64,000 bases of DNA from contig MPND01000007.1 of NCBI GenBank assembly GCA_002238855.1, positions 1 through 64,000 of the forward strand. The letters run 5' to 3'. The position numbers were made by a program, and so were the translations under genes. Positions 60,483 to 64,000 of the stretch are shown here, piece after piece. The number at the start of each line of letters is the position of its first letter. The stretch's first letter is position 1. This DNA is from SAR202 cluster bacterium bin90 (GTDB taxonomy: Bacteria; Chloroflexota; Dehalococcoidia; Lucifugimonadales; JADFKI01). The notes beneath the pieces were generated by a model. That model was given only the letters and a program-made list of their open reading frames with translations. It had not been told where the DNA came from and made no database searches.

Positions 60483-62384
60483 ATGGCAAACATACTCGGA
60501 ATCGACCTAGGGACCACAAACTCGTGCATGGCAGTGATTGAAGCGGGGGAGCCACGCGTTGTAGAGAACGCTGAGGGCGGTCGCACGACGCCATCAGTCG
60601 TGGGGCTCAATACTCGCTCCAATGAGCGATATGTAGGCACTACCGCGAAGCGACAGGCAGTTACGAATCCCGAAAATACAGTGTATTCGGTCAAGCGCCT
60701 GATGGGGCGCCGCTTCGAGGACGACAGCGTGCAGCGCGACCTGGAACTTCTGCCGTATAAGGTGGTGAAGAACACCAACAACGACGCCTATGTTGTCATG
60801 GGCGGCAAGAACCACGCGCCACCTGAGATCTCGGCTATGGTTCTGCAGAAGCTGAAGCAGGACGCCGAGGCGAAACTTGGCGAGACCATAAATCAAGCGG
60901 TCATAACCGTGCCGGCATATTTCAACGATAGCCAGCGCAATGCCACCAAGGACGCAGGACGAATAGCGGGGCTTGAGGTGCTGCGTATCATCAACGAGCC
61001 GACCGCCGCATCACTCGCCTATGGCCTGGACAAGAAGACCGACGAGACGATAGCCGTGTACGACCTCGGCGGCGGCACCTTCGACATTACTGTGCTGCAG
61101 ATCGGTGACGGCGTGTTCGAGGTCAAGGCGACAAATGGCGACACGCACCTTGGCGGCGATGACTTCGACGAGCGGATTGTGGACTGGATAGTGGACGAGT
61201 TCAGGCGCGAGCAGGGCATCGACCTGAAGCAAGACGCTATGGCGCTCCAGCGACTACGCGAGGCCGCGGAGCGCGCGAAGATCGAGCTTTCCACCCTCAT
61301 GCAGTCGGAAGTCAACCTGCCGTTCATTACGGCGGACGCATCGGGGCCGAAGCACCTTGTCATGAGCCTGTCCCGGTCCAAGCTGGAGCAGCTGGTCGCA
61401 GAGCTTGTGCAGCGGACCGTCGAACCGTGCAAGAAGGCGATCGCTGACGCTGGCGTGAATGTGAACGAGATTGACGAAGTAATTCTTGTGGGTGGAATGA
61501 CACGGATGCCCGCCGTACAAGAAATCGTAACCGATCTATTCGGCAAGGAGCCGCACCAGGGCGTCAACCCCGACGAAGTGGTAGCGATAGGCGCGGCGAT
61601 ACAGGCGGGCGTGCTTCAAGGAGAGGTGCAGGACATCCTCCTGCTGGATGTCACGCCGCTCAGCCTGGGCATAGAGACGCTCGGCGGCGTTGCCACCAAC
61701 CTTATCGCGCGCAACACCACGATCCCAACCGCCAAGAGCGAGACCTTCACCACGGCAGCGGACAACCAGCCCAGCGTCGAGGTGCATGTGGTCCAGGGCG
61801 AGCGGAGCATGGCACAGGAGAATAAGAGCATCGGCAGATTCATTCTTGACGGCATCCTACCCGCGCCAAGGGGCATTCCGCAGATTGAAGTCACCTTCGA
61901 CATCGACGCGAATGGCATCTTGAACGTGTCCGCACAGGACAAAGGCACGGGCAAGGAGCAGCGCATCACCATCACGGCGAGCAGCGGGCTTGCTCAGGAC
62001 GAAATCGACCGCATGGTGCGCGACGCCGAAATGCATGCCGATGAGGACGAGCGCAGGCGCGAAGAGACCACCACGCGCAACAACGCGGAGAATCTTGCGT
62101 ACAGCGCGGAGAAGCTGATACAGGACAACGCTGACAGTCTGCCCGACGAGCTGAAGTCGCAGGCCGAGGCTAAGATCGCGGCTGTGCGCTCGGCGCTTCA
62201 GGGCGGCGACATCACGGCGATCACAACGGCGACAAACGAGTTGCAGGAGGCCATGCAGCAGCTTGGGCAAGCAGTGTACGCACAAGCTGGAGCACCCGGG
62301 CAGCCGGATGCCGCTCCCGGCGACATGCCGCAGGACGATGCCACGGTCGAGGGCGAGTACCGCGAGGTGGACCCCAAGGAATAA
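60483..62384 (+). CDS. dnaK: Chaperone DnaK (Hsp70)
   Basis: 633 residues. ATPase domain with [15 protein letters not shown] at the start, [22 protein letters not shown] (~195-216) and [14 protein letters not shown] (~335-348). Substrate-binding domain from ~385 ([18 protein letters not shown]), then the helical lid and a disordered acidic tail. dnaJ is not in the window; the operon ends in a terminator. Confidence 0.98.
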   Translation: MANILGIDLGTTNSCMAVIEAGEPRVVENAEGGRTTPSVVGLNTRSNERYVGTTAKRQAVTNPENTVYSVKRLMGRRFEDDSVQRDLELLPYKVVKNTNNDAYVVMGGKNHAPPEISAMVLQKLKQDAEAKLGETINQAVITVPAYFNDSQRNATKDAGRIAGLEVLRIINEPTAASLAYGLDKKTDETIAVYDLGGGTFDITVLQIGDGVFEVKATNGDTHLGGDDFDERIVDWIVDEFRREQGIDLKQDAMALQRLREAAERAKIELSTLMQSEVNLPFITADASGPKHLVMSLSRSKLEQLVAELVQRTVEPCKKAIADAGVNVNEIDEVILVGGMTRMPAVQEIVTDLFGKEPHQGVNPDEVVAIGAAIQAGVLQGEVQDILLLDVTPLSLGIETLGGVATNLIARNTTIPTAKSETFTTAADNQPSVEVHVVQGERSMAQENKSIGRFILDGILPAPRGIPQIEVTFDIDANGILNVSAQDKGTGKEQRITITASSGLAQDEIDRMVRDAEMHADEDERRREETTTRNNAENLAYSAEKLIQDNADSLPDELKSQAEAKIAAVRSALQGGDITAITTATNELQEAMQQLGQAVYAQAGAPGQPDAAPGDMPQDDATVEGEYREVDPKE

Positions 62385-62418
62385 GCATAACCTGGCAGGA
62401 TAAACCGATACGCAGATT

Positions 62419-62444
62419 AGGGGCGGCTCGAATGAGCCGCCCCT
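62419..62444 (+). terminator. Terminator after dnaK
   Basis: AGGGGCGGCTC-GAAT-GAGCCGCCCCT is a perfect 11-bp stem with a 4-base loop, followed by a short T-rich stretch. It also separates dnaK from the convergent glnS gene. Confidence 0.8.
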
Positions 62445-62473
62445 TGCTTGTACTACTTATGCCGAGGTGGGAG

Positions 62474-64000
62474 TCACCGGCCTCGCTGCTGCACGCGCGC
62501 CCAGGTGTCCCGCAAGGTCGTAGTGCGGTTGAAGACGATGCGTTCAGGCGTGGAGTCCCTGGTGTCCACGCAGAAGTATCCTTGCCGCTCGAACTGGAAG
62601 CGGCTGCCGGGAGTCGCCTCCGCAAGTCCCGGTTCCAGTTTGGCATCACTGACGGTAACAAGCGATTCAGGGTTCAGGAAGGACAGCCAGTCCGCCCCGT
62701 CCTCATCGTCTTCGTCAGGATTCCAGCGAGTGAAGAGATGGTCGTACAGCCGCACTTCAGCATCAAGCGCGTGCTGCGCCGACACCCAGTGAAGCGTTGC
62801 GCGCACGCGGCGGCCATCGGGTGCGCTGCCGCCGCGAGTCTCCGGGTCGTAGGTGCAGCGCAACTCCACCACCTCGCCACTTTCGTCTTTGATCACTTCC
62901 TCGCACTTGATGAAGTAGCCGTAGCGCAGGCGAACCTCGCGGCCCGGAGCAAGGCGATAGAACCTGCGCGGCGGGTCTTCCATGAAATCGTCGCGCTCGA
63001 TGTACAACTCACGCGAGAATGGCACCTTGCGCGTACCTGCTGATTCATCCTCCGGATTGTTCACGGCGTCTAGCCAGTCGGTCTCACCCTCCGGGAAGTT
63101 CGTGATGACAACCTTGAGCGGACGCATCACCGCCATCGCGCGCTGTGCTGTTTTGTTGAGGTGGTCGCGCAGGCTGTGTTCCAGCAGGGCTATGTCGATA
63201 ATGGCAGCGTTCTTTGCTACGCCGATCCTGTCGCAGAAGTTGCGGATTGCTTCCGGCGTGTAGCCCCGCCTGCGAAATCCCGCGATCGTTGGCATGCGGG
63301 GGTCGTCCCAGCCATTGACATATCCGCCTTCGACGAGGCGCAGCAACCTGCGCTTGCTGAGTACGGTGTGGCTGAGGTTCAGTCGAGCGAATTCGATCTG
63401 GCGCGGCTGGTACATTTCAAGTTCCTGCAGGAACCAGTCGTACAATGGGCGGTGGTCCTCATACTCCATCGTGCAGATTGAGTGCGTGATTCCTTCTACG
63501 GAGTCAGACTGCCCGTGCGCAAAGTCGTACATGGGGTAGATGCACCAGTCGTCGCCAGTGCGGTGGTGCTCGGTGTGCAGTATGCGGTACATCACGGGAT
63601 CACGCATGTTCAGGTTGGGCGACGACATGTCGATCTTCGCCCGAAGCACACGCGCGCCATCAGGAAATTCTCCGGCCTTCATGCGCTCCAGAAGTTCCAG
63701 GTTCTCTTCCGCCGAGCGCTCACGGTACGGGCTTTCCCTGCCCGGTTCGGTCAGCGTGCCGCGATACTCGCGAATCTCCTCCTGGCTGAGGTCATCCACA
63801 TACGCCTTGCCTTCAAGCACGAGCTGCCTGGCGAACTCGTACAGCTCTCCAAAGTAGTCGGACGCGTATAGTTCTCTGTCATGCCAGTCGAAACCGAGCC
63901 AGCGCACGTCCTCCTTCTGAGATTCGACATACTCCACGCTCTCCTTGGTAGGGTTGGTGTCGTCGAATCGAAGGTTGCACAGCCCGCCAAACTCCCGTGC
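62474..64000 (-). CDS. glnS: Glutaminyl-tRNA synthetase (N-terminus outside window)
   Basis: At least 508 residues; the frame stays open to the window end (it continues with [18 protein letters not shown]), so the start and the HIGH region are missing. Class I synthetase body with KxSK-like [32 protein letters not shown] and the C-terminal beta-barrel anticodon-binding domains ([19 protein letters not shown]... [10 protein letters not shown]). The GlnRS-type C-terminal barrels and the [16 protein letters not shown] motif distinguish it from GluRS. GlnRS is absent from many bacteria, which use Glu-tRNA amidation instead. Confidence 0.95.
   Translation of the reverse strand, partial: AREFGGLCNLRFDDTNPTKESVEYVESQKEDVRWLGFDWHDRELYASDYFGELYEFARQLVLEGKAYVDDLSQEEIREYRGTLTEPGRESPYRERSAEENLELLERMKAGEFPDGARVLRAKIDMSSPNLNMRDPVMYRILHTEHHRTGDDWCIYPMYDFAHGQSDSVEGITHSICTMEYEDHRPLYDWFLQELEMYQPRQIEFARLNLSHTVLSKRRLLRLVEGGYVNGWDDPRMPTIAGFRRRGYTPEAIRNFCDRIGVAKNAAIIDIALLEHSLRDHLNKTAQRAMAVMRPLKVVITNFPEGETDWLDAVNNPEDESAGTRKVPFSRELYIERDDFMEDPPRRFYRLAPGREVRLRYGYFIKCEEVIKDESGEVVELRCTYDPETRGGSAPDGRRVRATLHWVSAQHALDAEVRLYDHLFTRWNPDEDDEDGADWLSFLNPESLVTVSDAKLEPGLAEATPGSRFQFERQGYFCVDTRDSTPERIVFNRTTTLRDTWARVQQRGR

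Noticed and set aside
1-64000. tRNA, rRNA, CRISPR array, transposase or prophage genes
   Set aside because: No cloverleaf-like sequence with a CCA-end context, no regularly spaced repeats and no DDE or serine/tyrosine recombinase motifs were seen by eye. A dedicated tRNA scan would be decisive.

Overview
The window is about 64 kb of moderately GC-rich bacterial chromosome. I read it as a member of the Chloroflexota, most likely a SAR202/Dehalococcoidia-type lineage. This is an inference from gene content: a merged str-S10-spc-alpha ribosomal cluster, MmgE/PrpD, CaiB/BaiF and luciferase-like flavin oxidoreductase genes, T-P-rich lipoprotein linkers and an HspR-type heat-shock regulator. No rRNA gene is present to confirm it, and I found no tRNA gene, CRISPR array, transposase or prophage.

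Region 1 (1-10.8 kb): an unrecognised basic protein; two exported minus-strand proteins (a four-Cache-like-domain sensor/binding protein and a subtilisin-family protease) that carry the same recently duplicated PPC-like plus RCC1-like C-terminal module; an internally duplicated membrane protein with HxxxH helices; and a two-gene heterodimeric ABC exporter with one degenerate ATP site.

Region 2 (10.8-24 kb): an AT-richer two-gene island (YwgA-like/DUF488 fusion plus an unknown partner), ruvB with a shortened HicB-like gene, an orphan DPPY-type DNA methyltransferase, two small-molecule-type methyltransferases, an acyl-CoA dehydrogenase, and a methylcitrate-cycle-like set (PrpD-, PrpB- and PrpC-like). 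Two toxin-antitoxin-like pairs (DUF433/DUF5615 and an unknown/DUF2283 pair) sit between these metabolic genes. A T-P-rich lipoprotein follows.

Region 3 (24-47 kb): an almost uninterrupted translation cluster: rpsL-rpsG-fusA-rpsJ-rplC-rplD-rplW-rplB-rpsS-rplV-rpsC-rplP-rpmC-rpsQ-rplN-rplX-rplE-rpsN-rpsH-rplF-rplR-rpsE-rpmD-rplO-secY-adk-map-infA-rpmJ-rpsM-rpsK-[membrane protein]-rpsD-rpoA-rplQ-truA-rplM-rpsI. S3, S17 and S5 have unusual low-complexity tails, and a membrane-protein gene is inserted between rpsK and rpsD. A VapBC-like pair follows rpsI.

Region 4 (47.7-64 kb): a ketopantoate-reductase-family enzyme; a GT-C-type membrane glycosyltransferase with two N-terminal zinc ribbons; an operon of two class III CoA-transferase subunits plus enoyl-CoA hydratase; a PIN-domain pair with an unusual partner; a luciferase-like oxidoreductase; a DUF6282-like metal hydrolase; a Moco-binding sulfite-oxidase-fold protein; small orphan genes; and an hspR-grpE-dnaK heat-shock operon. 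Upstream of that operon is a palindrome whose two arms look like the -35 boxes of divergent promoters. The window ends inside a glutaminyl-tRNA synthetase gene.
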